The notes under the pieces were generated by a model. The model was not told where the DNA came from and ran no database searches. It worked only from the letters and a program-made list of their open reading frames with translations. The translations under genes were made by a program, and so were the position numbers. 64,000 nucleotides of DNA from CBDAMZ01 sp965197375 (GTDB taxonomy: Bacteria; Acidobacteriota; Vicinamibacteria; Vicinamibacterales; UBA8438), in assembly GCA_965197375.1 (NCBI GenBank), contig CBDAMZ010000007.1, positions 235,863 through 299,862 on the forward strand. Reading direction: 5' to 3'. Positions 37,392 to 46,065 of this stretch are shown here, piece by piece; the stretch's first letter is position 1, and the number at the start of each line of letters is the position of its first letter.

Positions 37392-38540
37392 CTCGACACT
37401 CCTCCTGCGAGCACTCTCTCGCAATCAAGTGTCCAAGAAAACCCTAGGGCGATGTAGGCCGTCGCTGTTGCAGCCGGGATCGTTGCACGAGGGATCACGG
37501 GAGGGACTGAGCGAGCGAACAAGGTCCTGATCCCGATGCTGTTCCTTCTGTTGCTCGTTGCGGTTGCGCGAGCGGTGACGCTCCCCGGTGCCGAGCGCGG
37601 TCTTCTTTTTCTTTTCAGTCCAGATTTGACGGCGCTTGCGGACTATAGGACCTGGCTGGCGGCGTTGACCCAGTCGGCCTGGTCGACGGGTGCCGGCTGG
37701 GGGCTCATCCTCACGTATGGGATCTATGTGCGGCAGGATGAGGATATCGTTCTTAACGTCACCACGATTGGACTCGGGAACAACGTAGCGTCGTTGCTCG
37801 CTGGCATGGCGGTCTTACCTACTGCGTTCGCTTTCCTCTCGACCAGCGAGACGCTGGAAGCCGTGGCTTCCGGTTCTAAGGATAACGGACTCACTTTTAT
37901 CTGGATCCCGCAGCTCTTCGATCGTGTGCCGGCTGGGGGCGTGTTCCTCTCCCTTTTCTTTCTCGCACTGTTTTTTGCGGCTTTGTCGTCACTGATCGCG
38001 ATGATTGAGCTCGGCACGCGCGTCTTAATTGACGCCGGCTTATCGCGACGGTCAGCGGTACGGATCGTAGCAGCCACTACGATTGTCTTTGGCGTTCCAT
38101 CGGCCATTAGCCTAGAAATCTTAGAGAATCAGGATTGGGTGTGGGGTCTCGCGCTGATGATCAGCGGGCTGCTTATCTCGGTCGCCGCGATGAAATATGG
38201 CTTAGAGCGTTTTCGAAATGAGCTAGTGAATGTGGCCCCTGGCGGGGTCCACGCAGGGCGGGTGTACGAGTGGGTGCTGAAGTATCTCGTGCCGGTCGAG
38301 TTTGTTGTAATGTTTAGCTGGTGGATGTATCAGGCGGCTACGGTCATCAACCCGGACGGTTGGTGGCATCCGTTACAGACCTCAAGCGTTGGGACCTGTC
38401 TGGTACAATGGGGGGTAGCGGTGGGATTGCTCCTGGTGTTTAACCGGCGACTCGCGCAGGCAAGCTTGCGTAAGTCTGGTGCTGGCGCTTTAGTAGCTCC
38501 GGCACGCAGTCGCTGACCATTACGGTGAAAGGAGAGGAAC

Positions 38541-38972
38541 GTGTATCCAGAGTTCTTTATTGCGCCGATGCGTGAGGAGTTGACATGTCTTGGTGTACGC
38601 GAGCTGCGCACGGGTGACGAAGTCGATGCCGCTCTGACGAAGACATCTGGGACGGTCATGGTTGTGGTAAATTCGGTGTGCGGCTGCGCGGCCGGCAAAG
38701 CACGACCCGGTGTGGCGCTGGCACTCAAATCCGAGAACACGCCCGAACTCGTCACGACTGTCTTTGCGGGCGCCGACGTAGAGGCGACTGAACGGGCCCG
38801 GCAGTACTTCACTGGCTACCCGCCATCATCGCCTTCGATTGCTCTGCTTCGCGACGGCAAGTTGCTTTACATACTAGAGCGCCACGAAATCGAAAACCAG
38901 GAGGCTGGGAGTATCGCGCACGCGCTGACGGCCGCGTTCGATAAGCACTGCGCAGCTAAGGCGGTTGGGTAG
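38541..38972 (+). CDS. Bacilliredoxin (BrxA/BrxB, YphP/YqiW family)
   Basis: A 143-residue thioredoxin-fold protein with the active-site CGC in VNSVCGCAAGKARPGV, and SPSIALLRDGKLLYILERHEIE. Family members remove bacillithiol from S-bacillithiolated proteins. Bacillithiol is found outside Firmicutes in some phyla including Acidobacteriota, so its presence here is a hint at that thiol (inference). GTG 38541 is preceded by GGAGAGG. It is convergent with hemH. Confidence 0.9.
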   Translation: MYPEFFIAPMREELTCLGVRELRTGDEVDAALTKTSGTVMVVVNSVCGCAAGKARPGVALALKSENTPELVTTVFAGADVEATERARQYFTGYPPSSPSIALLRDGKLLYILERHEIENQEAGSIAHALTAAFDKHCAAKAVG

Positions 38973-38973
38973 C

Positions 38974-39990
38974 CTAGGTTTTCGGCTGGTCGCTGTAGTT
39001 TGGTGGTGCCGAGGGAATAATAGGCAGAGGCCGGCTGTTGGCGTAGCGTTGGTGTGTGCGGCGGACGACATCCGCCACCATGTCGAGGAACAGTGGATCG
39101 TCATTAACTGTGGCGGCACGGCTCATTGGCAGGCCGGTTTCCTGGCAGACACCAGCCGCCTCATGGTCGAGGTCATATAACACCTCGATATGGTCGGCCA
39201 CGAAGCCGAGTGGGCAGATCACTACTGCCTCCAGTGCGCGGTTTCGCTCGGCGCGTAGGTAGTCGCAGATGTCTGGCCCCAGCCACGGATCTTGCAGCCT
39301 CCCGCTCCGGCTCTGAAACACAAGCTCCCAGTCGTCGGTGCCAACCATCCGCGCGATCATCTGAGCCGACTTCCGAAGTTCAGCCTCGTAGCGTGATCCC
39401 TCAGCCATCGGTTGCGGGATGCTGTGAGCCGTCACGACGAGGTGCGCCTTTTCCCGAAGCCCGTTGGGTAACCGTTCGAGTGCGTCGTTGACGCGGCGCG
39501 CGTTTGCGCCGATGAAAGCCTGGTGATTGTACCAATCGCCGACGTAGGATAATTCCACGTCGGGAGCCTGCCGTTTACGAAGCTCCGCTCGCGCGTCGGC
39601 CACGTTCTGGCGGTACTGACCGCAGCTTGCGTAGCTATGGTACGCTGCCATGATGAAGCCGATCGCGTGCTTCACGCCGGCCCTGGCCATTTCCTCGAGC
39701 GTGTCAGCTAGGAAGGGATGCCAGTTCCGCATCCCCACGTAGACCGGAAGCGCAGGGCCATTCACCTCGAGCCGATCGCGTAGGCCGTCGGCCTGACGCG
39801 CAGTGATTTCAGCCAATGGTGAGACGCCGTCGAACAGTTCGTAGTGACGCGCCACCTCCTCGCGCCGCGCTCGCGTCACGGGGCGTCCGCGGAGAACGTT
39901 GTCTAGAAACGGGCGGATGTCAGCGCGGCCACGCGGACCACCAAACGCAATGAGCAAGACTGCATCGAATGGCGTGATAGACCTGTCCAC
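38974..39990 (-). CDS. hemH: Ferrochelatase
   Basis: Inserts ferrous iron into protoporphyrin or coproporphyrin. The protein has VLLIAFGGPRG, GMRNWHPFLADTLEEM, VVTAHSIPQPM with the metal-binding His and VICPLGFVADHIEVLYDLD with the conserved acidic residue. The frame opens at 40131 but the first 47 residues are not family-like, so GTG 39990 (338 residues) is preferred, although no Shine-Dalgarno is visible. The rest of the heme pathway is not in the window. Confidence 0.93.
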   Translation of the reverse strand: MDRSITPFDAVLLIAFGGPRGRADIRPFLDNVLRGRPVTRARREEVARHYELFDGVSPLAEITARQADGLRDRLEVNGPALPVYVGMRNWHPFLADTLEEMARAGVKHAIGFIMAAYHSYASCGQYRQNVADARAELRKRQAPDVELSYVGDWYNHQAFIGANARRVNDALERLPNGLREKAHLVVTAHSIPQPMAEGSRYEAELRKSAQMIARMVGTDDWELVFQSRSGRLQDPWLGPDICDYLRAERNRALEAVVICPLGFVADHIEVLYDLDHEAAGVCQETGLPMSRAATVNDDPLFLDMVADVVRRTHQRYANSRPLPIIPSAPPNYSDQPKT

Positions 39991-40093
39991 GGAGGAGTGA
40001 TGATAGCGCGGTAGCCGGAGACGGCCAAGGGGCCGGCACGGGTCGTTATCAGCGTCGTGATACGATGCCCGCCACGATGGAGGTGAGGACGCC

Positions 40094-40849
40094 ATGCGAA
40101 GGCTTGCCGCGAGCGTTACCACGATGTTCAACGAATGGGAACTGCTCGATCGGTTCGAGCAAGCAGCGCGCGTTGGATTCCAGGGCGTCGAGATCTAGTC
40201 GCCGTATGGTGAGTCGAAGGAAGATATCGCCGATCGGGTCAGGCGTCACGATCTTGTTGCGACGCTGATGAATATCTCACCCGGTGTCGGCGCGATTCCG
40301 GGTCGCGAGGCTGATTTCCGTCAAGGGCTTATGCGTGCGCTCGAGTATGCAGAGGCCTCCGGCTGTAAACAGTTGCACTGCGTGGCGGGCCGAACGGATG
40401 ATGCTAACGCCGAGGCCACGTTCGTCGCAAGCCTTAGATGGGCATCTAAACAGGCCCGATCGCTTGGGGTGCGCCTACTGCTCGAACCACTCAATGCCCG
40501 GGACAACCCTGGCTACTTCTTGACCGGATCTGTTCAGGCTCGTCGCATCATAGATTTGGTTGGGAGCGACAACATCTTTCTCCAATATGACTGCTACCAC
40601 ATGCAGATGATGGAGGGGCGTCTTACGGAGACCGTCAAAGCAAACCTCGTCATCATCAGCCACTTTCAGATCGGGGGCGTTCCTGGACGTCACGAGCCAG
40701 ACGAAACTCAGGAAATCAACTATTCCTATCTATTGGCCCTCGTCGACACCCTCGGCTTCAACGGGTGGGTCGGGTGCGGGTATCGTCCGCGCGCGGGTAC
40801 CATCGAAGGGCTCTCGTGGGCCCGCCCCTACGGCATCAACACCGCGTGA
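40094..40849 (+). pseudogene. hyi: Hydroxypyruvate isomerase-like protein with internal amber codon
   Basis: A xylose-isomerase-like TIM barrel. From ATG 40094 (GAGG five bases upstream) it reads LAASVTTMFNEWELLDRF...GFQGVEI, then TAG (40196-40198), then SPYGESKEDIADRVRRHDL and onward to ISPGVGAIPGREADFRQG, LEPLNARDNPGYFL, QYDCYHMQMMEG and GWVGCGYRPRA in the same frame. In relatives the stop position often holds a Gln or another residue before the Pro-Tyr; CAG to TAG is one change. A restart at ATG 40268 would lack the first two strands. Probably inactive. Confidence 0.82.
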
Positions 40850-40994
40850 TCGGCGCGGAACGACGAGCTAGATAGCGATCGCGACATGGTGTTGTCGGCC
40901 GATGACTGCGGGATGTAGCGTCTTTCTCAGCATGACGAGCCTGGTGTTTGTCCAGACGATCTAATTGTCTGCCTCTGAAGTCGATGCACTCGAC

Positions 40995-41003
40995 TGCTAT
41001 ACT
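40995..41003 (+). promoter_or_regulatory. Extended -10 element of surE
   Basis: TGCTATACT ends 11 bases before the GTG start of surE, so the transcript leader would be about five bases. No good -35 is seen at the normal distance, as is typical of extended -10 promoters. Confidence 0.5.
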
Positions 41004-41014
41004 CGATTGGAAGA

Positions 41015-41779
41015 GTGCGCATTCTCATCACTAATGATGACGGCGTTCGGTCGAAGGGGATTCAGGCGCTGGCGGCTGCTCTCTCCTCGTTCGGTGAGCT
41101 GTTCGTCGTGGCCCCCATAGCAGAGGTGAGCGTCATCGGCCACGCCCTGACTCTCCGTCGTCCGCTTCGGATCGAACGGCTCTCCGAATATTGGTACGGC
41201 GTCGATGGCACCCCAACTGATTGCGTGAACATCGCAGTCAGTCGCGTGCTTGAGTCACCGCCGGATGTCCTAGTATCGGGTATCAACAAGGGATGGAATC
41301 TCGGCGATGATGTGACCTACTCGGGCACGGTTGCAGGCGCACTCGAAGGTGCGCTTTTAGGGGTGCCGAGCCTGGCGGTGTCCCAACAACGGGTAGACGG
41401 CGAGTTTGACTTTAGCGAGGCGGCGGCCACGGCCCAGCAACTGGTCACGGCGATTCTCGCTCGCGGGTTACCACCCCGAACCTTCTTGAATGTTAACGTG
41501 CCGAGCTGCAAGGCACGCGGCATCCGTGTGACGGTTCAGGCTAAGCGTAACCACGCAACGGCAGTCATCGAGACACGCGACCCTCGGCAACAACCGTATT
41601 ATTGGATCGACGAAGGTCAGATGGACTGGGAGCCGAACGATCACTCAGACTACCAGGCGGTACGCGACGGCTGGATTTCGGTCACGCCGTTACAACCAGA
41701 CTGGACGGCACACGCGGCGGTCGAGTATGTCAAAGCGTTAGCGATGGGTGCATACGCTGAGATGAAGCACGGCGGATAA
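41015..41779 (+). CDS. surE: 5'/3'-nucleotidase SurE
   Basis: A 254-residue metal-dependent nucleoside-monophosphate phosphatase. It starts MRILITNDDGVRSKGIQALA with the Asp-Asp metal site, then VVAPIAEVSVIGHALT, GTPTDCVNIAV, VLVSGINKGWNLGDDVTYSGTVAGALEG and LNVNVPS. The start is GTG 41015. It is monocistronic in appearance; the usual neighbours pcm or rpoS are not here. Confidence 0.95.
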   Translation: MRILITNDDGVRSKGIQALAAALSSFGELFVVAPIAEVSVIGHALTLRRPLRIERLSEYWYGVDGTPTDCVNIAVSRVLESPPDVLVSGINKGWNLGDDVTYSGTVAGALEGALLGVPSLAVSQQRVDGEFDFSEAAATAQQLVTAILARGLPPRTFLNVNVPSCKARGIRVTVQAKRNHATAVIETRDPRQQPYYWIDEGQMDWEPNDHSDYQAVRDGWISVTPLQPDWTAHAAVEYVKALAMGAYAEMKHGG

Positions 41780-42018
41780 AGACGTGTTGTTACTCCTCGG
41801 CCGGTGTTACTACTGCGCTCGTCCTGGCGATGGGGAATTCAGGAGGACGGCGGCCGAGAAAAAGATGACCGCTGCGAGAGAAGATAGCGGAGAGCAATGG
41901 ATCGAAGTGGCACTCTGAGCCTCCGTGTGAGTGAGTGTTCAGCCGCCGGCGCTGGACTTTGAATCCGCTGAGACACTACCATGGCGGGGCGTGTCGCTTG
42001 CCCACGTGAGCGCCCGGT

Positions 42019-42095
42019 CGGGGCGTGGCTCAGCCTGGTAGAGCACTCGGTTCGGGACCGAGGGGTCGGCAGTTCAAATCTGCCCGCCCCGACCA
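42019..42095 (+). tRNA. tRNA-Pro (anticodon CGG)
   Basis: A 77-nt cloverleaf with encoded CCA. The acceptor CGGGGCG pairs with CGCCCCG, the D arm is GCTCAGCCTGGTAGAGC, the anticodon stem CTCGG/CCGAG holds loop TTCGGGA, and the T arm is GTTCAAATC. The anticodon is CGG, reading CCG. A T5 run follows (42097-42101). Confidence 0.95.
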
Positions 42096-42167
42096 CTTTT
42101 TCTCGAGAACACGCACCAACGCAAAACTAACACAACAATCCTGCGCCAGAGAACCATTATTTGAAGT

Positions 42168-42194
42168 CGACTAAGCTCTCGAGAGGCTTAGTCG
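42168..42194. repeat. Strong hairpin between tRNA-Pro and lipoprotein remnant
   Basis: CGACTAAGC and GCTTAGTCG are perfect 9-bp arms around a short CTCGAG-containing centre. No T-tract follows directly. It could be a terminator-like or protective structure, or an operator in front of the lipoprotein gene. Confidence 0.55.
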
Positions 42195-42224
42195 CTCCTT
42201 TGCGTTCAAGGAGGGGAAACTGCT

Positions 42225-42675
42225 ATGAGGTGTGGATCTGTATTTTTTGCTACGCCGATGGTGCTTAGCCTAATTGCTACGGGCTGCTCTTTGCACACGA
42301 CGATGGTGCCAGTGGAAGGCCACTAAGTGAGCGGCGTCCTGTCCTGGTATTAGACGTTAACGTTAGCGGTGTGATGGAAACAGTGGCGACCTTTCATTCG
42401 TCATCCCTGGTGGAGAGAACTGTAAGGGACGGTGGTCCTCCGCGGCTGGCGCCGGTGTGACCGTTGGATCATCAACGCTGATTACGGAATATGGCTCGGC
42501 ATACCTTTCTGGTTATTCTGTCTCTACCGGTGGCGGCCAGAACCCGGGATCGGCTCTGGCCATCTGTGATAGTGGTCGGTCGCTCCCAGTGGATTTTGTT
42601 ACAGGCGCTGGCACTCGGCACGGCTTTGGAATCGGCTAGGGTAGCGAAGGCAATATCTACCGATTTGTCTTCTAA
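42225..42675 (+). pseudogene. Lipoprotein gene with two frameshifts and one nonsense codon
   Basis: ATG 42225 (GAGGGG upstream) begins a lipoprotein signal peptide with lipobox LIATGCS, ending at TAA 42324. The protein continues in the -1 frame (PLSERRPVLVLDVNVSGV), then in a further -1 frame (NSGDLSFVIPGGENCKGRWSS, AAGAGVTVGSSTLITEYGS, FVTGAGTRHGFGIG) to TAG 42637, and after this codon GSEGNIYRFVF and TAA 42675. The GAGVTVGS...VTGAGT.HGFG...GNIYRFVF pattern is that of small bacterial outer-membrane lipoproteins of unknown function. Not functional as it stands. Confidence 0.75.
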
Positions 42676-42699
42676 CAGCGACTGGGTAGGTATTTAAAA

Positions 42700-42996
42700 A
42701 TGCGTCGGTTCGGAACCGAGGGGGGGATAATCGCGCGACGTTATTTCGTCAGCGGTCACGTTCAGGGTGTCGGCTTTCGGTTTTTTACTGATGACGTCGC
42801 ACGGCGCGACGGCGTGGGCGGGTTCGTTCGGAATTTGGGAGACGGACGCGTGGAAATAGTTGCCGAAGGTGAGCGAGAGGCAGTCGAGCGATTCGAGCGT
42901 GCGTTGTGTCAGGGTCCGCCACTGTCACGTGTCGAGCGGGTTGCCATGGAGCAACTCGAACCGACCGGCCTCAAAATTGGCTTCCGGATTCACTAG
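42700..42996 (+). CDS. Acylphosphatase
   Basis: A 98-residue protein hydrolysing acylphosphates. ARRYFVSGHVQGVGFRFFT carries the phosphate loop and catalytic Arg, and GGFVRNLGDGRVEIVAEG the catalytic Asn. The core begins near residue 12, so the true start may be later, e.g. an in-frame codon near 42730. Stand-alone single domain. Confidence 0.92.
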   Translation: MRRFGTEGGIIARRYFVSGHVQGVGFRFFTDDVARRDGVGGFVRNLGDGRVEIVAEGEREAVERFERALCQGPPLSRVERVAMEQLEPTGLKIGFRIH

Positions 42997-43140
42997 TCCG
43001 GTCGTTATTTAAATTAGCGATGGTCCAAGTAACTAAGCAACAATCCCCTAGGCCTGTAGGCCGGCTACGCGCGTCCACTCAGGCGACGATCGGGACTAGC
43101 CGCTAGTTGCAGGTGTCGGGCTCAGGTGAAAAGGAGTGAG

Positions 43141-43656
43141 ATGGACGCACTCAAGGAGTTAATACGTCACGTTCCAGATTTTCCTAAGCCGGGGATTCTT
43201 TTCTACGACATTACGACGCTGCTACGAGATCGAACAGGCTTCCGGCAAGCGGTTGAGTGCCTCGCTGCCCCCTATCGTCAGGCGCCGGTCGATGTTGTTG
43301 CGGGGATCGAAAGCCGCGGGTTTATCTTCGGCGCAGCTGTGGCTGACCGACTCGGTACAGGCTTTGTTCCGGTGCGGAAGCCAGGCAAGCTGCCGTCGCG
43401 AATTGTTCGTGCCGAGTATAAACTAGAGTACGGGACCGATGCGCTGGAGATGCATGAAGATGCTGTCGAACGCGGCCAGCGCGTGCTCGTCGTGGACGAC
43501 CTGCTCGCGACTGGTGGTACCGCGCTTGCCACGGTTGACCTTATTACGCAGGGAGGGGGCGTGGTGCACGGCCTTGCGTTTCTGATCGAACTCGAGGCAC
43601 TCGGTGGTCGCGCTCGCCTTACGGACCAGCACGTTTTCGCGGCGTTGCGCCACTAA
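43141..43656 (+). CDS. apt: Adenine phosphoribosyltransferase
   Basis: Purine salvage: adenine plus PRPP to AMP. The 171-residue protein has IRHVPDFPKPGILFYDITTLL, GIESRGFIFGAAVAD, VRKPGKLP, LEYGTDALEMHEDA and the PRPP loop VLVVDDLLATGGTALA. ATG 43141 is chosen over GTG 43126 because AGGAG (43132-43136) would lie inside the longer version and at proper spacing to the ATG. Confidence 0.96.
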   Translation: MDALKELIRHVPDFPKPGILFYDITTLLRDRTGFRQAVECLAAPYRQAPVDVVAGIESRGFIFGAAVADRLGTGFVPVRKPGKLPSRIVRAEYKLEYGTDALEMHEDAVERGQRVLVVDDLLATGGTALATVDLITQGGGVVHGLAFLIELEALGGRARLTDQHVFAALRH

Positions 43657-43709
43657 CCGATTAAGTGGCCGAAGTGTAGTTGCTTGCCAGAGCTACGCGT
43701 CACCGTACA

Positions 43710-44222
43710 ATGGAGCTCGCAGCGCTAGTCGTTCTGATCGTCGTCGTGGCCGTAGTTGGCTGGCGCATGCGACGCGACCTCCGTCAGCAACACCTGGAAC
43801 AACTCGCTGCGCGGTTGCTGACAACCTTTGGGTCAGCGGTCGCGCGGGCGGATCCGCGGGAGCTACTGGCTTGGCGGGGCGTCGTCGACGGGACCCGCCA
43901 GCTCTACCCTGAGGCATGTGCTGAGCTTGACGCTGCTACTGGGGAGAGCTTTCCATTTTCACGTGAGCTGGTGCAGGCGGCCCATGCCCGGTGGACCGCA
44001 GACTGGTTGGTCTGGGAACGGCAGCACGACCGTGACTTCAAGCTCGAAGCGAGCGTGGTCGAAAAAGAGCTCCGAAGGCGCGGCGAAGAAACCTCCTCGG
44101 AAGGCCGCGCACGCCTGGCGGCGATCGAGGAGCAAAAGCTCCAGGTTTACCAACAGCGGTATGAGGAGTATGTCCGCGTGGCCAATGGTCTGATGGCGCT
44201 CGATAAGCGCGCCGTCGGCTGA
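43710..44222 (+). CDS. Membrane-anchored protein of unknown function
   Basis: A 170-residue protein. One N-terminal helix (AALVVLIVVVAVVGW) is followed by a basic region and a mostly helical, charged domain (LRQQHLEQLAARLL, VVEKELRRRGEE, EQKLQVYQQRYEEYVRVANGL) that may form a coiled coil. No known family was recognised. It lies 53 bp downstream of apt and is possibly co-transcribed. Confidence 0.6.
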   Translation: MELAALVVLIVVVAVVGWRMRRDLRQQHLEQLAARLLTTFGSAVARADPRELLAWRGVVDGTRQLYPEACAELDAATGESFPFSRELVQAAHARWTADWLVWERQHDRDFKLEASVVEKELRRRGEETSSEGRARLAAIEEQKLQVYQQRYEEYVRVANGLMALDKRAVG

Positions 44223-44377
44223 TTGTCCCAGGGCGCTCTACACGATTCGTTGACGTCTCTGGTGCTAATTGAAAGCCGTGATTGGCTTCGGGAGGGGGCC
44301 ACGTCTCCAAACGCCGACCGCATCATATCGAGGTTAGGCGGGTGGAATAGGGGGAAACTGGCCCTTTGGGCCTGTAC

Positions 44378-44417
44378 GCGCGTGTAGCTCAGTAGGATAG
44401 AGCGGCCGCTCCTAAAC
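44378..44417 (+). pseudogene. Truncated tRNA-Arg (5' half only)
   Basis: GCGCGTGTAGCTCAGT and GGATAGAGCG match the first half of the intact tRNA-Arg(CCT) at 46397, up to and including the anticodon loop CTCCTAA, with a few mismatches in the anticodon stem. The 3' half is missing: no T arm and no matching acceptor strand follow. The sequence after 44418 is unrelated. It is a remnant of a duplication or rearrangement that involved the tRNA gene 2 kb away. Confidence 0.8.
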
Positions 44418-44449
44418 ACGCTTCCTTCACGAGGACGAGATGGGAGCGC

Positions 44450-46015
44450 CTACTGCTCTTGGCCTTCTGTCGTGAACCGACGGGCCTCCTCGGCCCCGGA
44501 GTGGTCGGCTGGACCCTGCCAAAAGCTCAACAGCTCTGAGTAGTGCTCGCGCGCCGTGGCGTCATCTCCACTCGCCGCGGCCGCTCGAGCAGCGCCGAGC
44601 AAAGACCGCGTGCGCTTCGGCATTCTCAAGAGTGACATCTCAAATTTTTCGCTTGCCTCTTCGGGTCGGCCAAGGGTAAGTAGTAACTCACCATAAAGCT
44701 CGTAGGGTGGCTTGACGGGACTTGCGGCACCGTTCGGCAGCCGCTGCGTGCCGGCGATCTCCAGCGCCTCGTCCATCAACACCGTCGCTTCATTACCCCG
44801 GCCCTCTGCAACGCGGATCGCCGCGGCAACTTCCTTGTGGGTGATCTTGGTCCGGGCAGCCCCATCGGCGGCCCGCCTCGCCAGCTCGACCTCAGCCTTC
44901 TTGGCGGTGTCGATGTCCCCGAGATGCACCGCGCTGAGACCCGTTGCCAATAGCTCGGGGAGTGACGATTCTTCAGTCACCTCCGCTATGGTCCATTCCT
45001 CGGTCTCGACCACATACCGGGCCTTCAGCAACGAGACAGCGCTGACGGCTCGCGCCTGCCCCTCGCTCTCTCTGGTGACCATCTCGATCCGTTCGATCCA
45101 GGTCTGCGCCTTGCGGTAGTCACCAAGCTGCAGATCGCCGTACTGCCCCCAGTCGAGCGGATGGACCGTATCGTTGACGCTGTCGCCGGGCTCCCACAGG
45201 CCTCGCGCTGCGTCGTACGCCCGCTGGTTGTGACTCGACACCAGAGCCCACATCCCGTGCTGGATGAAGATGTGCGTAGGCATGTGACGAGCGTGGGCGA
45301 CCGCCGGTGCGATCTCGACATACTTCATCGCCGATGCCAGCGCTAGCGGTGCATGGATCGGGTCGTCGAACGAATGAATCGCGTAGTGGGACGCTCCCGG
45401 ATGCTCTGGGTTGGCGTTGAACACCGCGAGCGCGATGGTGCCGGCCCGCATCTCGAGGCGGCCTGTTTGATCTTCCAACGCCCGAGCCGCGCTGAGGGTG
45501 GCGATGGCGTAGAAGGTGGCCACCTCGTGGTCATCGGGGTAGTGGGCATTCAAGTCAGCCATCACGTCCATGTACGCGACCCGACGTTCGTCGTACGTGC
45601 CATCCTTGGCCCACAGGGTCTCGACCGCGTTTAGGAAGCCACGCTCCCGGTCCGTCGGAGCCTTGGCAAGTCGCGCGTCACGTGTTGGACCTAATCGCGC
45701 GAGCACCGCGCGCGGGTTGTCCTCGTCTGGGGTCGGTCCGCCAAAGAGCGGGTGGTTGTAACAGAGCGTCTCGCCCCAATACGCAAGGACGAAATGGGGG
45801 TCGAGCTCCTGCGCCGTCTGAAACTCCTCGATCGCCTGCTTCCATCCAAAACTGTGAAGAATAGCGACGCCGCGCAGGAAGCGGTTCTGTGCCTCGGCCG
45901 ACTGTGTCGAGGTCGGAAACTGAAGTGATCCGACCGACTCGAATTGAGCGGTCGCTGGCACGGCGAACGCCCAGACGAGGAGAACAGCAGCGGCAAGACG
46001 GATCATCGATCGCAT
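44450..46015 (-). CDS. Exported TPR-repeat protein
   Basis: A 521-residue protein. A signal peptide covers about 1-24 (RLAAAVLLVWAFAVPATAQ). Helical repeats follow: FLRGVAILHSFGWKQAIEEFQTAQELDP is a clear TPR near 45-80, and further repeats appear near the C-terminus (LYGELLLTLGRPEEASEKFEMSLLRMP, AAASGDDATAREHYSELLSFW). The middle carries HYAIHSFDDPIHA and HARHMPTHIFIQHGMW, conserved in large uncharacterised TPR proteins of Acidobacteriota and Planctomycetes. ATG 46015 has AGAGAG six bases upstream. Confidence 0.8.
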   Translation of the reverse strand: MRSMIRLAAAVLLVWAFAVPATAQFESVGSLQFPTSTQSAEAQNRFLRGVAILHSFGWKQAIEEFQTAQELDPHFVLAYWGETLCYNHPLFGGPTPDEDNPRAVLARLGPTRDARLAKAPTDRERGFLNAVETLWAKDGTYDERRVAYMDVMADLNAHYPDDHEVATFYAIATLSAARALEDQTGRLEMRAGTIALAVFNANPEHPGASHYAIHSFDDPIHAPLALASAMKYVEIAPAVAHARHMPTHIFIQHGMWALVSSHNQRAYDAARGLWEPGDSVNDTVHPLDWGQYGDLQLGDYRKAQTWIERIEMVTRESEGQARAVSAVSLLKARYVVETEEWTIAEVTEESSLPELLATGLSAVHLGDIDTAKKAEVELARRAADGAARTKITHKEVAAAIRVAEGRGNEATVLMDEALEIAGTQRLPNGAASPVKPPYELYGELLLTLGRPEEASEKFEMSLLRMPKRTRSLLGAARAAAASGDDATAREHYSELLSFWQGPADHSGAEEARRFTTEGQEQ

Positions 46016-46065
46016 GACAGACTCTCTTGTGGTTTCGCGTGGTCCTGTTTGTCGGACGGCACAGG

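Larger units (their letters stand above)
36091..37445 (-). mobile_element. IS3-family insertion sequence inside the symporter gene
   Basis: About 1355 bp with a leftward two-ORF transposase. The ends are imperfect inverted repeats: AGGGTTCTTGGACA at the left and the complement of AGGGTTTTCTTGGACA at the right, differing by two bases. No clear target duplication was found at these limits, so the exact borders may be off by several bases. Both transposase ORFs are complete, unlike in the element at 23178. It interrupts the symporter coding sequence. Confidence 0.85.
35635..38516 (+). pseudogene. Sodium:neurotransmitter symporter (SNF/NSS) family transporter, frameshifted and split by an IS
   Basis: The N-terminal part starts MSKPDLFSSRWGLIVAGPGMA and GTGNLWRFP, the NSS helix-1 sodium-site signature. 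The frame changes by +1 at about 35845 (EFGLGR, then GPIGAFGSLVGKRYAWMGG) and ends in the IS at about 36090. The second part resumes after the IS (AAGIVARGITGGTERANKVLIP) and runs to 38516 with at least six more membrane helices. Even with the IS removed the two parts do not join in frame, and an in-frame TAG lies at 37455. Intact homologues take up amino acids with sodium. Confidence 0.88.

Noticed and set aside
36099..37435. Alternative shorter limits of the second IS using TG...CA ends (TGGACA to TGTCCA)
   Set aside because: The inverted repeat continues outward to AGGGTT/AACCCT, so the longer limits are preferred, but the exact border stays uncertain.
41839..42096. Minus-strand ORF reading GAGRFELPTPRSRTECSTRLSHAP over tRNA-Pro
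   Set aside because: This is the well-known spurious translation of the antisense of a tRNA gene; the tRNA fully explains it.
42168..42194. Rho-independent terminator for tRNA-Pro
   Set aside because: The stem is strong, but no T-tract follows and it lies 73 bp from the tRNA; it was kept only as a hairpin of unknown role.
40196..42639. Idea that TAG is recoded as a sense codon, given in-frame TAGs in hyi and the lipoprotein gene
   Set aside because: TAG ends clearly complete genes here (trpG, recG, psd, and the acylphosphatase), and the lipoprotein also has frameshifts. Plain pseudogenisation is simpler.
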